64,000 nucleotides of DNA from Thinopyrum elongatum (GCA_011799875.1 CM022300.1:110001201-110065200); one strand, 5' to 3'. Positions 45,078 to 57,285 are shown, counted from the stretch's first letter. Notes: generated from the sequence alone by a model not told the origin. A program made the numbers and translations.

Positions 45078-45919
45078 AGAGCCCATTCTTCTCCCTCCTT
45101 GCCGCCGCTAGACATGTTAAAGAACAATCTGTTTAAGCCGCGGCAACTTATCTTGTAATATAACATGCAATATTTTGAAGTTAATGCATGTCATCTCCCT
45201 TGAGCAATTTCTTTCTTTATGTGTACTTGCCCTACGCTTATAGGAAACTTGCCAGTGCGCGCACCATCGCCGCGAGCGCTGGGTACGGGACTCCAGCAGC
45301 CTGCTGGCGGTGCCGCTGCCGGCAAGCAACCTTGTCGCGCTCAGTGCGGCCACTTAGGTTGTTGAGCGGACTCGAAACAAGGTAAGGGCGCGACCGATTA
45401 CGCTTAGGTTCCGTCGCGCACAGGTTTTCCATACAAAGAGTAGTATCGTTCAAGGAAAATAACCTTGAAAATAAAATAAAAAAGAATTTGGTTATTCAAA
45501 CTTTGGCACTTAGCTTTGTCGCTGATCTCTCCGCGGCAAGGTCTTGTCACTGTTTGCCGCTGCCTTCTACCCGGCAAGGCAAAGTTTCTTTGAACGACGC
45601 CTGGTCCATATCATTATCCCATCCCCCCCGGCAAACTTGTGCGCGAGGGAAGCTTCTGTCTTTTTGAGAAAAAGAAAGAAGAGAAAATAAAGATATAGGA
45701 GCTTGGCGGCTCGTTAATGCTTACCGGGGAGGCTGTACTGCACAGTATGTCAGATAATCATGCAAAATAAAAGTAAACATGAAATCGTCAAAAACTGCGA
45801 AATACAAAAGCTTTATTTATGCACAGGGTCTGCGCCTGGCTTTGTACAAAGGATTACATGCAACAGCGGCAAGACTTGTACAAAAGGTGGTTGCCGGGGA
45901 AGGGCCCGGCAACCGCGCC
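45078..45919. other. convergent 3' region between the accessory gene and pol of Gypsy 3
   Basis: After the accessory-gene stop the plus strand has CTTGTAATATAACATGCAATA, a plausible polyadenylation region. The rest (to 45919) is rich in CGGCAAG/TTGCCG motifs, as in the LTR. I see no supported coding frame. Confidence 0.5.
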
Positions 45920-48900
45920 TTATGGAAAAAACTTACGGAGATGCTCAATGTTCCAGGAATTGATCACTGGAATGCCATCCCCGGTCTCCAGGCGGACAGC
46001 GCCGGGCCTGGTGACTCGTTTCACCCGATAAGGGCCTTCCCACTTCGGCGTCAACTTGTTTGAATTCTTGGCCGACTGAACGCGCCGAAGAACAAGGTCG
46101 CCTTCCTCGAGACTTCTGGCATTAACTTTGCGGCTGTGGTAGCGACGCAAAGCTTGCTGGTAGCGAGCAGCTCTCACAGCAGCCTGAAGACGATCCTCCT
46201 CGAGGAGCACAGCGTCATCTTGCCGCAGTTGCTCTTGCTCAAGCTCATCGTAAGCGAGCACTCGAGGTGACCCGTATACGAGTTCCGTGGGGAGAACTGC
46301 CTCTGCTCCATAAACTAGAGCAAAAGGCGTCTGGCCAGTAGCTCAATTTGGCGTCGTCCTGATCGACCAAAGAACCACTGGCAGCTCCTCGATCCAGTTT
46401 TTGCCGCACTTGTGCAGCCTGTCGAAAGTTCTCGTCTTGAGCCCACGCAGCACTTCAGCATTTGCCCTTTCAGCTTGACCGTTGCTTCGGGGGTGAGCAA
46501 CAGAAGCGAAACAGACCTTGGCGCCAAGGTCTTCGACATACTGCATGAAGGCGTGGCTCGTGAACTGGGTACCGTTGTCGGTGATAATCCTGTTAGGAAC
46601 ACCAAAGCGACAAACAATTCCCTTGAAGAACTTGATGGCTGATTGTGCTGTCACCTTCCTCACTGCTTCCACTTCTAGCCACTTCGTAAACTTGTCGATG
46701 GCCACATACAAGTACTTGAAGCCCCCGGTGGCATGGGGAAAGGGGCCGAGGATGTCGAGCCCCCAGGCCAAAAATGGCCAGGAGAGAGGGATTGTCTGGA
46801 GAGCTTGAGCTGGCTGATGAATCTGCTTGGAATGAAACTGGCACGCTTCACACTTGGTTACTAGTGCAGTTGCATCCTGGAGGGCGGTGGGCCAAAAGAA
46901 ACCTTGCCGGAAAGCCTTTCCAACAAGGGCTCTTGACCCTATGTGGTGACCACATATGCCTCCATGAATCTCCGCCAACAGCTCCTGTCCTTCTTCCCGG
47001 GGAATACACTTCAATTTCACACCGTTTGGTCTTTTTCTGCACAGCATGTCATCGACAAATTGATACATATTGGACCATCGGGCTACTTTCTCCGCTTCTT
47101 CCTGCTCTTCGGGAAGTTCTCCTGTCTGAAGGAAACGGACGATCTGCTGCGCCCACGCTAGAGCCTGTGGCTCGACAATGAGGACTAAAGGCATTTCTTC
47201 TGCTGCGGGAACATCAGGCCCTACGGCAAGAGCTCGTCGCTCTACCAGAGCCGGCCGTTCCCCGACGAGCTTGGCGGGAACAGCCGCCTCAACGACAAGA
47301 GCCTGGGGCCCTGCTGGAGCGTGCTGTCCTTCAACAAGCTTGTCGGGAGCAGTTGATTCAACGACGGAAGCCCAAGGCCTCGTCGGAGCATCTTGCTCCT
47401 CAGCGCTTCGATCAGGAGCGCCTGCTTCAACGACAAGGACCCGAAGTCTTGTCGGAGCAAGTTGCCCCTTTGCCTCTAGCCTAGGAGCACCCGCTTCAAC
47501 GACAAGAGCGTGAGGCCTTGTCGGAGCAAGTTGCCCCTCTGCATCTTTGGTGCTGGCTTTGGCAGCCTTCTTGCCGGCGGCTTCGGAGAGCTCTGCCGGG
47601 AAGTAGTCGCCAGAAGCCAACTTCCTCTTCCTGCCTTGCTCTACTGATGGCGACACGGATGGCTGAGTTAGTTGGAGCACAAAAGTGCGTGGCTCCACAG
47701 GCAATTTGAGTGCGGCGCGCTTTGACAAACCATCGGCAATGTCATTCTCAGCACGTGGGACGTGCTCTATTTGTAGGCCGTCAAAGCGTTCTTCCAACTT
47801 CCTCACCTCATCTACATAAGCTTCCATCAATGGGCATTGGTAGTTCTTGTTCACTTGCCTGACGACAAGCTGCGAATCTCCCCTGACAATAAGCTTCTTG
47901 ATCCCAAGGTCTGCCGCGATCCTGAGACCGGCAAGCAACCCCTCATATTCTGCAGTATTGTTCGTCGCCTGTTCCTTGGGAAAGTGCATTTGGACCACGT
48001 ACTTGAGGTGCTCTCCGGTGGGTGCGACAAGCAGTACGCCAGCACCGGCGCCTTGCAGCGAAAAGGCACCATCAAAGTACATAAGCCACTCTTTGCTTGT
48101 CTCCTTGCCGGGGAGAGTCATCTCTGGGATTTCTTCGTCTGGCGTTGGTGTCCATTCTGTGACAAACTCTGCCAAAACTCGGCTCTGTATGGTTGATGTA
48201 CTCTCAAACTTGAGACCAAAGCTTGACAACTCCAACGCCCACTCGACAATCCTGCCCGTCGCTTCTGGATTTTGCAAAATCCTTTTCAGCGGGAAGCGAG
48301 TGACGACGGTAACTTCATGTGCTTGAAAGTAATGGCGCAGCTTTCTCGAGGCCATGAGAAGGCCGAAAAGCAGCTTCTGCACACCAGAATACCTTGACCT
48401 AGCTCCCTGCAGAAGAGAGCTCACAAAGTAGACCGGGCGCTGCACCATTTTCTTCTTTTGTATCACTTCGCCTGACTGCGCAGACGAATCCTTGTCGGCA
48501 GCAAAACTTGTTGCCCCCAGCTTGTCGCTGGTCGTGCTTGCCGCAGTTACTGCCTCCTCATCCACCTCTCTCTCCGCTACCAGCGCAGCACTAACCACTT
48601 GATTGGTTGCCGCTAGATACAGCAACAACTTTTCTTGTGGTTTAGGCGCGACAAGTATTGGAGGGGAGGAGAGGTATCTCTTCAAGTCTTGCAGCGCTGC
48701 CTCCGCCTCCGAAGTCCATTTCAATGGACCTGCCTTTTTTAAGATTTTGAAAAATGGTAGGGCGCGCTCAGCTGACTTGGAGATAAACCTACTGAGGGCA
48801 GCAACACAGCCGGCAAGTCGTCGTACATCCTTGACGCGCTTCGGTGCTTCAATTTGCTCAATGGCTTTGATCTTGTCAGGATTGGCTTCAATTCCACGTT

Positions 48901-49642
48901 GAGACACAAAGAACCCGAGAAGCTTGCCGGAGGGAACTCCAAACACGCACTTCTCGGGGTTGAGCTTCAGGTTGATCTTGCGCAGATTTACAAAAGTTTC
49001 TTCTAGATCTTGAACCAAAGTAGCCCTGTCTTTGCTTTTGACCACTATATCATCCATATAGGCTTCCACATTTCTGTGCAGCTGAGGCTCAAAAGCAATC
49101 TGGACGGCTCTTGCAAATGTCAAACCAGCATTTTTCAAACCAAATGGCATACGTACGAAACAGTATGTGCCACAGGGTGTGATAAATGCGGTCTTTTCCT
49201 CATCTTCCTCAGCCATGAAGATTTGATGATACCCTGAATATGCGTCAAGAAATGAAAGCAAATCACATCCTGCCGTGGAGTCAACAATCTGGTCTATGCG
49301 GGGCAAAGGAAATGGGTCTTTGGGACAAGCTTTATTGACATCAGTGAAATCAATACAAAGCCTCCATTTTCCATTCGCTTTGCGCACGACAACAGGATTG
49401 GCCAACCACGTAGGATGGAGCACTCCTCTAACGAGGCCTGCTGCTTCCAACTTCTTGATTTCTTCCGCAATAAACTCTTGCCGCTCCACAGCTTGCTTTC
49501 TGGCTTTCTGTTTGACGGGCCTCACGTGGGGACAAACGGCAAGGTGGTGCTCAATTACTTTCCTGGGAACACCGGGGATGTCGGACGGTTGCCATGCAAA
49601 TACATCGACATTCGCCCGCAGGAAAGCAACGAGCACGTTTTC
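45920..49642 (-). pseudogene. Gypsy 3 pol: RT, RNase H, second RNase H, integrase
   Basis: It reads in one frame from 49636 (1097 residues) to TGA 46343-46345, then in the same frame to 45920. RT: PFGLKNAGLTFARAV and AYMDDIVVKSK (YMDD at 193-196). First RNase H (about 330-490) is degenerate. A second, archaeal-like RNase H (about 515-640) has YFDGA, TAEYEG, RGDSQL and NDIADGLSKRA with all acidic residues. Then comes a repeat-rich linker. Integrase: HGGICGHHIG, CEACQFH, WGLDILGPFP, ITDNGTQFTSH, NGQAERANAEVL (D, D and E all present). The C-end after the stop (WEGPYRVKRVTRPGAVRLE) is intact. The TGA sits where TTPN is followed by ATGQTPF, matching an Arg CGA in relatives. Confidence 0.88.
47210..47545 (-). 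repeat. 69-bp tandem repeat inside pol of Gypsy 3
   Basis: About five in-frame copies encode a 23-residue unit such as EGQLAPTRPHALVVEAGAP. CTTCAACGACAAGAGC-type cores begin at 47285, 47355, 47424 and 47493. It lies in the linker between the second RNase H and integrase. Copies differ by substitutions, so the array is not very recent. Confidence 0.8.
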
Positions 49643-51370
49643 CTATTTGTTGTCAAGTGTGGCACTGATGGTGAAGGAACCACCAGTGCCATCCTCCTTG
49701 GCGGGCACTTTCTTTGTCGCCGGCGGAGCGGCTTTGTTCTTCTTACACTTGCCGATGGAGCTCTCTGGTGCGTCCTCGACGGCAGCGCAGCACTCCGAAG
49801 AGGTGCGCTTGCCGGAGTGGGCACAGGAGCCCTTGCCGGACTTCCTCTTGTTCTCCCGCCCGAGAGCTTTAGCGGCAAGTGCCTTGGCGGCAGTTGCGGC
49901 AGCTGCTTCCCGATAGATCTTGTCGGCGCAAATAAGCGCATCCTTCTTGTCGCAGGGAACTGTGATAACACCTACTGGACCTGGCATCTTCAACACGTTG
50001 TAGGCATACTGAGAGGCTGCCATGAACTTGGCGAGCGCTGGACGGCCAAGTATCCCATTATAAGGCAATGGAATATCGGCAACATCAAAGGTGACCTTCT
50101 CGGTCCGGTAGTTCAGCTCGCCGCCAAATGTCACTGGCAGCGTGATCTTCCCTTTCGGCCTGCTCCTTCCTGGATTGACTCCTTGGAAAGTACCAGTTTC
50201 CTCAAGCTCGCCGTCAGAGATTTGAAGTTTCCGGAGCACAGCGGGCGAAATCAGATTCAAGCCGGCCCCACCGTCAACTAACATCTTCGTGACCTTGAGG
50301 TTGCGGATCGTTGGTGAAACCAACATCGGCAAGCACCCGACCGCTGTTGTGCGGTCAGGGTGGTCCTCAATGTCAAAGACGATAGGCGTGTCGGACCACT
50401 TCAGAAGCTTTCTGGCGTCAACAGATGGTTCCGCCGCATTGATCTCTCGCGCCCACTGTTTAAGTTGGCGGTGAGAAGAATGCAACGAAGCACCACCGTC
50501 AACACACAAGACTTCTGCGGCTTTCTGAAATTCGTGCTCACTGGATTCTTCATCATCTAGATCATCATCATCATCATCTTTGTCGCGGCCACGAGGAGGC
50601 CTGTCTCTCTGCTGCTGCTTGGCCTTGCCGCGACGCCCTCCTCGGGCAGTGCACTTCTTGCCGGACCCGCCAGCACCTTCTGGGGCCTTCTCCTTGTCGC
50701 GCCTCTCATACTCAGCTTTCTGCTGTTCGACAAGCTGCTCGACTCGTCGACAGTTCTGGAGATCGTGTCCCTTGGTGCGGTGGATCTTGCAATATTGCTT
50801 GTCGGAGCCGTCCTGCTTGTCGGCAGCCGCCAAGGCCTGACAGTTGGCGCACGCGGCAATCTCCTTGCCGGAGCCCTCGACTTTGGCCTTGTCGGCGCTG
50901 CCGTTGCCGCTGGACTGCTCGACGGCAAGCACAGCTTTGCCCTTTTTCTTCCTGTTGTTCCGCCGCCGGCCCTTCTTTGCCGGGGCGGTACATTCGCTGT
51001 CAGAGCTCCCCCCTGCGCCAACACCTTCACCGGGAAGTTTCCTTCCCTCTTCAGCGCGCGCACACTTGTCGGCGAGAGCATATAGCTGGCCAATGTCTTT
51101 GACCTTGGTCATCGCCATTTCCTCCCGCATCTTGCGGTTACGCACGTTCTGATGGAACGCGCTAATAACCGCAGCGGGGTGAACATCTGGGATGTTGTAC
51201 TGTACGCGGCTGAACCTTTGAATGTATTTGCGCAGGGGCTCTCCTTCCTTCTGGGGGATGAGACGAAGATCACTCTCCTGGCCATGAGGCTGATGACCGC
51301 CAGTAAAGGCACCAACAAACTGATGGCACAGGTCCGCCCATGAAGAAATGGAGTTCTCCGGCAAGTGCAT
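49643..51370 (-). pseudogene. Gypsy 3 gag-protease, N-terminus missing
   Basis: 575 residues begin HLPENSISSWADLCHQFVGA, mid-capsid. RLIPQKEGEPLRKYIQRF, FHQNVRNRKMREEM and a CCHC-type finger (YCKIHRTKGHDLQNC) follow. The protease has KMLVDGGAGLNLISPAVL (DGG in place of DTG or DSG, usual in Tat elements) and YNGILGRPALAKF. It ends at TAG 49643-49645 between DNK and ENVLVAFLRANVDVF, in the same frame as pol. The TAG is probably a mutated Gln codon; readthrough is possible but unsupported. LTR sequence follows at once at 51374, so the start of gag is deleted. Confidence 0.85.
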
Positions 51371-51373
51371 GAG

Positions 51374-52361
51374 CCTATGGGACCCAGAGAAGGACCCCTT
51401 TACGTTCGGCAGGGAGAGACGGTCGCGCGAAGAGCAAATCTAGCGAAGAACACGACAGTGCACGAGAGAGATTTACCCAGGTTCGGGCCGCACGGATGCG
51501 TAAAACCCTACTCCTGCTTTTTTTGGTTTATTATCTGTATGATTGTTCTAGCTCCAGGAGCGCTACAGTACCGAGTAGCTGCGTACAATACTGGAGTTCT
51601 CCCTTTTCCAGTTCCTCTCCCTTTCACGTTGCCTATGGGCCTCCTTTTATACGCACAAAGGGGTCACCAACAGGTGGCAAACAGTAAAGGTAGAGGTGGA
51701 AAGTTGCTACAGTAAGGCCACTATTACCAGGATGACATGTCCTACCTACCACTGACGGCAGGAGACAAGGGCATTAAATGCCCATGCCTTTGCTGTCCAC
51801 ATACATGTACCCGGACGTCGTGGACGTGGGAAAAGCCTATCCCACCTGCTGCTGCACCGCTATCTACAGTGCACCGCCGTCTACACAGTGCCCTGCCACG
51901 CACGCTTGGAAGGACCCAGAGCGCCACGCTGGCAGAGGCACCGGAGCAGCACAGTAGCACAGTGGTACAGTAACGCTTGCCGCGGCAAGACCTTGCCGCA
52001 CTTGACAGCTTGGCGCAACCCATAGTTTGCCGTGCAAGGTAACTTGCCGGGGCAAGTACCTTGCCGCAGCCGCTATCTTGCCGCAGCCAATACCTTGCCG
52101 CAGCCAATGACTTGCCGGGGCAAGTACCTTGCCGCGGCAAGTACTCTGCTTCAGCAATGCCCAGGCTGGGCCTCAGCTGTCCCTCCCGGCAAGCTCCTCT
52201 TGCCGGGGCCTTAACTCTTGCTTTGTATACTTTGTTCTTGAATGGCTTAATAATCTTGAGCTTCTCTCTAGCTGTCCTCCCGCAAGCCTGGCCGCGGGAT
52301 GCTACTACTGCCCGTGCACAAGTACGGGGTACTAGGGTACCCCTATTCTAGTACACCGACA
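51374..52361 (-). repeat. 5' LTR of Gypsy 3, lacking its last 23 bp
   Basis: It is collinear with 39730-40700 and lacks the first 23 plus-strand bases of that LTR (TGTCGGGGACG tip). It has one extra 17-bp copy of the CCTTGCCGCAGCCAATA-type unit near 52090. The LTR promoter box TATAAAA lies at 51645-51651 (minus). The outer boundary at 52361 is intact and followed by the TSD GGCTG. Confidence 0.9.
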
Positions 52362-52645
52362 GGCTGCAGTCGGTGGAGAATAACAGGAGGTGTGGAGGGG
52401 TGGAGGGATAGCCTGGCCGGCGGTGGGGTAGCGCTTCGCAGCGATGCGTGCTAAGCAGAGCCGCTAGCCGCCGAAGGCCGGAGCAGGCGGTCCAGACGAC
52501 ACCAAAGGAAGAAGACAAGAGATTGAAGGTGCATGCTGGCTGTTGGATATAAATCCAATGGCTGTGGATGTCAGAATCATTTGTTGACTAAGTTGACAAC
52601 GCCTTGCGTAGGCTTCGACCTATTGGCCCACATGTCAGCCTACAA
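52362..52645. repeat. host repeat array, second half of unit 2
   Basis: It resumes the unit cut at 39706. TGTTGGATATAAATCCAATGG, AGAATCATTTGTTGACTAAG and GGCCCACATGTCAGCC parallel 39229-39330 in unit 1. Confidence 0.7.
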
Positions 52646-53490
52646 AAATATGGCATATATTTAACTCATGTTTTCTAGAATTTACAATCCATTTGCTGGG
52701 CTGGGTGAACAAATAATTTCGCGTCAATGCGGCCCATTTAATATTTAATAAGAAATCCCAGCCCATTTGCACTTTCTTGAAATACACGAATTAGCTGGGC
52801 TTGTTCTATATTTAATGTTAGGTTAGAAGGAGCAATTAATATCAAAAAATTAAGCGGAGCTACACATTTTATTATATATAAAATTAACAAATTAGCGAGT
52901 TATTGCTCAAAAGAAAAATGAGCGTGTTATTATTACGTTGGTCCTTAAAATCTTCGCAAGCTTTTTTACGCAATCGCCAGGACTTTCCTTGCCTGTGAGT
53001 AAAAAACAACTAGGATTTTCCTTGCCAACTTCTGTTAAACATTTACTTTTATAAGTTAATAAGACGTGGGATATTTTTATAATGTATATATAAGTCTCTA
53101 TTAAATATACGATAATAGTAATAATATAAATATATATAATGTGGTTAGAAGGGAAAACATAAATTGGACACTGCATTATTATTCTTATATATAGATAAAT
53201 AGAATAGAGATCTGCGTTTTATTAAAAAATATACATTGGGCTGCCGATGTTTAAGAAAAAGTAAAACCTACGCTGGGAGGCCCATAGGCCGGTATGTACA
53301 TCATGGACCTCAAAAAATAAGTTGAAACCACTGTCTCGGTATGTCGTGGGCTACGCATGTTAAAAAACAAAACCTAGGCCTAGCTGATACTTGTTCGCCC
53401 TCTGAAAAAAATGATACCAGCTAGATCCCCGATACCCCTTTCCCACAACAACAAAAAAGATCCCCAATACCCCTGAAAAAAAGCTCCTTG
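52646..53490. other. AT-rich intergenic stretch, nothing recognised
   Basis: The sequence is AT-rich with runs of TATATA (53090-53140). I see no terminal repeats, coding frame or RNA gene. It separates units 2 and 3 of the host repeat array. A minus-strand ORF at 52907-53176 is low-complexity and unsupported. Confidence 0.5.
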
Positions 53491-53762
53491 ATGACAGTCA
53501 TCGTTGGAAATTTATTTTGTTTATTGACTAGGTTGACAAACCCGTGGGCCCCAACGTCAGTATACAATTAGGAGGAAGCTTTTTTTCCAATGAGGCACTT
53601 GCTTGCGTACGGCTTGGACCTAGTGGGTCCCCACTATCAGCCTCTCGGCATACAGTCCTCTCCGGATTCCTCTCGTTTGTTGAGCATGTTGACAACGGCA
53701 TACGGCGGCGCCACGGCGAGCACACACAGACGGGAAAGAACCGGAGCCGGGGAAGATGCCTT
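53491..53762. repeat. host repeat array, partial unit 3
   Basis: GACTAGGTTGACAAACCCGTG is followed by GAGGCACTTGCTTGCGTACG, GTGGGTCCCCACTATCAGCC and CTCTCGTTTGTTGAGCATG, in the same order as in units 1 and 2. It ends near GGGGAAGATGCC, where a tRNA-like promoter begins. Confidence 0.6.
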
Positions 53763-53774
53763 CATTCTTTCGAA

Positions 53775-53900
53775 CATACCGCACTAGCCCAGTGGCTGCA
53801 GCCCTCTCACCCAAAAGTTGTACTGCTCGGGTTCGATTCCAACTGGTGCAGTTGAAAAATATCTAACACTTGCCAAAATTTCATCCCTAGTTTACCCAGT
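53775..53900 (+). mobile_element. SINE-like tRNA-derived sequence (pol III A and B boxes)
   Basis: TAGCCCAGTGG at 53785-53795 fits the A box and GGTTCGATTCC at 53830-53840 is a perfect B box; the 34-nt gap is normal. A tRNA-like acceptor pairing (GCACTAG with CTGGTGC) is visible but the T-stem fails, so it is not a tRNA gene. The 3' end of the element and its TSD could not be set. Confidence 0.5.
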
Positions 53901-54899
53901 TTTTCGCATACTCAACATTGTCTTGCCATTTTGAAAATAGCATATCTTTTGACTTTGCATCATATGAAGATGTGCTATACATGAATGTTGATCAGCATGA
54001 TGTTAACTTGTTGTTAGTTCCATTTTTTACCATGAATAAAATTTCCAACATTCTGTTATCCATGTTTGAAAAGTTCGTGTTGATTTAAATGCTCTACCTC
54101 TGAAACATGCAGTTTCTTATCTGAAAATCACTTGGACAAGCAGCCATCGCCGGTGTTGGATTCGATGCCGCGCTTCTTCAATCCCCCAGCAGAGCGATGG
54201 GGAAATAAACTTCCATCCCATGCTGCCGGTTGGGGAATTGAGCGAACTGGATTAAAGAGGGGGCCGGTGGTGTGACTGAAGAAGCACATCAGGCGTGATT
54301 TTTTTTTCAGTGGATGGCTCTCGATGGCGTTTTTCACTTGCCTCTGCACCATACAACTTGTATTTTTAGCCTCCCATCCATGGTGGACCAGCAGCCCATT
54401 TGCTGGGCGGGCCAACCTACAGAAAGCAGCACTTGATTTTTCATCAAGGCCCAAAAACAACGCAGTACTATGTTTGTTTTGAGGCCGAAAGCATTACGGC
54501 AGGGGTTGACCGGGGGAGGGGGGAAGACAGAGCAAAAAGATAAAAAAGAGCTGATGCGCCGTTGCTACCCTAACAAGCAGGTGCAATTCTTCTCGGGAAG
54601 AAGGTGTGCCATTGACACTCACACGTCACAATCCCACAGTAGACATTCTAACAAGTTCACACACAAGTACAACAGAAAAGGTAAACATTCGTATCAAACT
54701 CAGGTTCCCAGGACACGTTCATATTCATAGCCAACATTCACAATCAACAACTCAAAAGATTCATATATACACAAGTTTAGCATGTCTATGCATCCAAATG
54801 ATTGATAGATCACAAGACAATATTCATAGATAATTCACAAAAAGATTTAGATATACACATGTTCATCATGTTTATGCATCCAAATGATTCAGAGATCAC
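53901..54899. other. intergenic stretch, nothing firm
   Basis: 54128-54460 has a minus-strand open frame without family similarity. The motif CATTTGCTGGGC there also occurs at 52690, so it is probably repeat-derived. 54610-54900 is AT-rich with AGCATGTCTATGCATCCAAATGATT-like repeats (ATGCATCCAAATGATT at about 54788 and 54873). Confidence 0.45.
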
Positions 54900-56940
54900 A
54901 GCCAATATCATCCATGGACAAACTTTAATTACCTAGGGTACATACTGGTAAGTGGTGTTCACTCGGTGGTACTTTTTGCTAAAATTAATGCTTTGTACGA
55001 GCAAACTTTCGAGTACATAAGAGGCAACACAGACAATCTGAACTTTGCTTGTAGGTTTATCCTCGAGATAGTGGCCTCAATGCCGAGGGATGTTTGAGCA
55101 ACTTGGCCACTACTTTCATCCAACTAGTTTACTGGCTCATCTTGGTCCTGTAGCTCGCCAAAATTCTACATTGCAGACAAGAAAGGAGGCGGTCGATAAA
55201 ATGAACCACCCAAATTTTTTGTGTAGTTCAACTGAAATGGAGCATCCCTGGCGTGCATACTGATTAAGTGCCAGATGAATATACACGTCAACCAACTTGT
55301 CTTGAATCTTTAGACTCCATGTCATACAGTTTGCTACCATATGTGCCAATAACCAAAAGGCACAAGTTGGGACCAAAGACTGGACTGCGTTTTTCTGGGC
55401 TATGCGCCAAGCAATATTGTTGGTGTTCACTCTGGCACTTCTTCTTGTCAACATCGATGTGTGTCTGAGTGAACTTTGGAGTACATAGCAGCAGCATAAG
55501 TATCTGTCCATCTGATCTTTTGTGCAGTTCTACTGAAATCGTCCAATGTAATGATTTGCCTGCGAGTTCAGGCTCCAAGTTACTCCTTTATGAAATCGGC
55601 AAACAGTAGCACAATACCAAATTACCAATACATATGACAAGCACAATAATCAGGATAAAGACCGGTACCAACCTGTGTGAGGAAGCATATCAATTACTAT
55701 TTCCTTTGACTGGAAGCCGAGATAAGCGACTGACGGGAAAGGAAGGATGCAGTCGAGGCAATGAAGCACCCAAAGTTTTTGTGCAGTTCCACCAAAATCG
55801 AGCATCCCTGTTGGCACATATATTGAGAGAGTAAGATTACTGTAATAGTGGGACTAGTTGATGAAACATACACTAACAAATAGAAGCACCCTCGTTATCT
55901 TAATGGGTAAAGTTAGCAACATAGTAGTCTTGCTTAAAGAGAGGTATTAGTTTATTTAATCAGTGCCAATTAGCTCAACCCTCAAAGCATTGCCATGTAT
56001 CATAGGTTGCAAAACTTTAACGTGCAAAGATAAAGGAGTTTCTCATGACAGTAGCAACACAGTAGCATGATACAAATAGAGATGACAGCAAACTAATATG
56101 GATGAAGGCCTTAGGCCGGTACTAACCTGAGCAAGAAGCTTATTCAAGTAGTCCCAGAAGAGATGATAAAGCACTCACTGGAATCATTCAATAGTATATA
56201 TTTTTGTGCACTTCAAATGTATGGTTGACATCACTCTTGTTTACCAGTGGTGAGATTATATCGAAAGATTATCAAGAACTTCCAGCAGAGTTAAAGCACT
56301 GGCTGGGATATAGTTCATTGTATCTCTTGTGCAGTTCCACTAAAATGTACGATTGGCACAACATGATCCCTATTTGCTCAAGTAGGAACAAGGTGAAACC
56401 TTCATTAGTTTAGTGAGAAAGGATAGAAAGACATTAGCATATTACTTTAACAGTAGCATCAAATTCATGATGGACAATACGCAAAACATTGCCCCATTGA
56501 ACAAGTGGCAATAAATTGACATGCAAAACAATAGCATTATTATGTCATGACACTACCAAGATTCCCTCCCTGCTCCACCACATGGTTCACCTCCACAGAC
56601 ACACATACACATGTACATGAATCAGCATAGGGTGCTACTAAAGATTTGTTTAACTCCGACAGGAAAATTAGGCAACAATTAATCCATGCTACTTAAGTAC
56701 TCCTAATTAATTAAGTGACCTTGCAGGAGAGACAACAGAAGTGAAAGGGCTCGTGGAGGATCGTCTCACATGTAAGGGAGACGTTGTGGAGCCCTTGAAT
56801 GGCCTCGACTAAGGCCTCGGCTTCAGCAAGATCACCTTGGCACTGTTGATCATGTAGAGCTGGGTCACACATGCATCCAGAATCCAGTTAATTAGTATGA
56901 TGTGTCGTCAAGCCAAGTACTACTCTGCTGCATTTCTCTA

Positions 56941-57183
56941 TCTATCTACTCTTATTAAAAACAGTGTTGGTGATGATGGTGTGCCTGCCATCCTGCAATA
57001 TAGGCCGTCTGATTTATATCTGACGGATAGGAAGGAAACTATGGCAATTTTGCAAAAAGATACCCACACCCCTCTCCACATTTGCAAATAAGGCCTTCCC
57101 TCGTTCATCCTTTTCTCTCACAAGATAAACTACTCATACAAATGCATCTTGATGTTACGTGCAACGCACGGGCATCTTGCTAG
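56941..57183 (+). mobile_element. non-autonomous Helitron (243 bp)
   Basis: The element starts TCTATCTACTC after an A, and ends GGCATCTTGCTAG before a T, the A-to-T insertion pattern of Helitrons. A hairpin CGTGC-AAC-GCACG (57158-57170) lies 9 nt before the terminal CTAG. There is no coding capacity. Confidence 0.85.
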
Positions 57184-57285
57184 TCTTCCAAGTAAATTAA
57201 GACTAGTAGGAACACACCAATACAATACCACTAGCAAGATGTCAGGATAACATAGGACGGTACCATCATGTGATCTTCTTCATTT

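Larger units (their letters stand above)
39707..52361 (-). mobile_element. Tat-lineage Gypsy element 3 with antisense accessory gene
   Basis: The element has LTR tips TGTCGGGGACG and GTACACCGACA, with GGCTG at 39702-39706 and 52362-52366 as TSD. The minus strand carries gag-pro-pol (51370-45920) with two RNase H domains in series, the mark of the Tat lineage. The plus strand carries a spliced accessory gene (41072-45077) between the 3' LTR and the end of pol. The 5' LTR-gag junction is deleted, so PBS and gag start are missing. Confidence 0.92.

Noticed and set aside
49643..49645. programmed readthrough stop between protease and RT of Gypsy 3
   Set aside because: The context (TAG then GAA) is not a known readthrough signal, and a Gln-to-stop mutation explains it; a family alignment would decide.
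49275..50281. plus-strand ORFs of 213 and 288 codons
   Set aside because: They are antisense to pol and gag-protease of Gypsy 3, which have full motif sets on the minus strand.
53778..53850. tRNA gene at the A/B box pair
   Set aside because: The T-stem does not pair and the acceptor pairing is offset from the A box, so a SINE-like relic is more likely.
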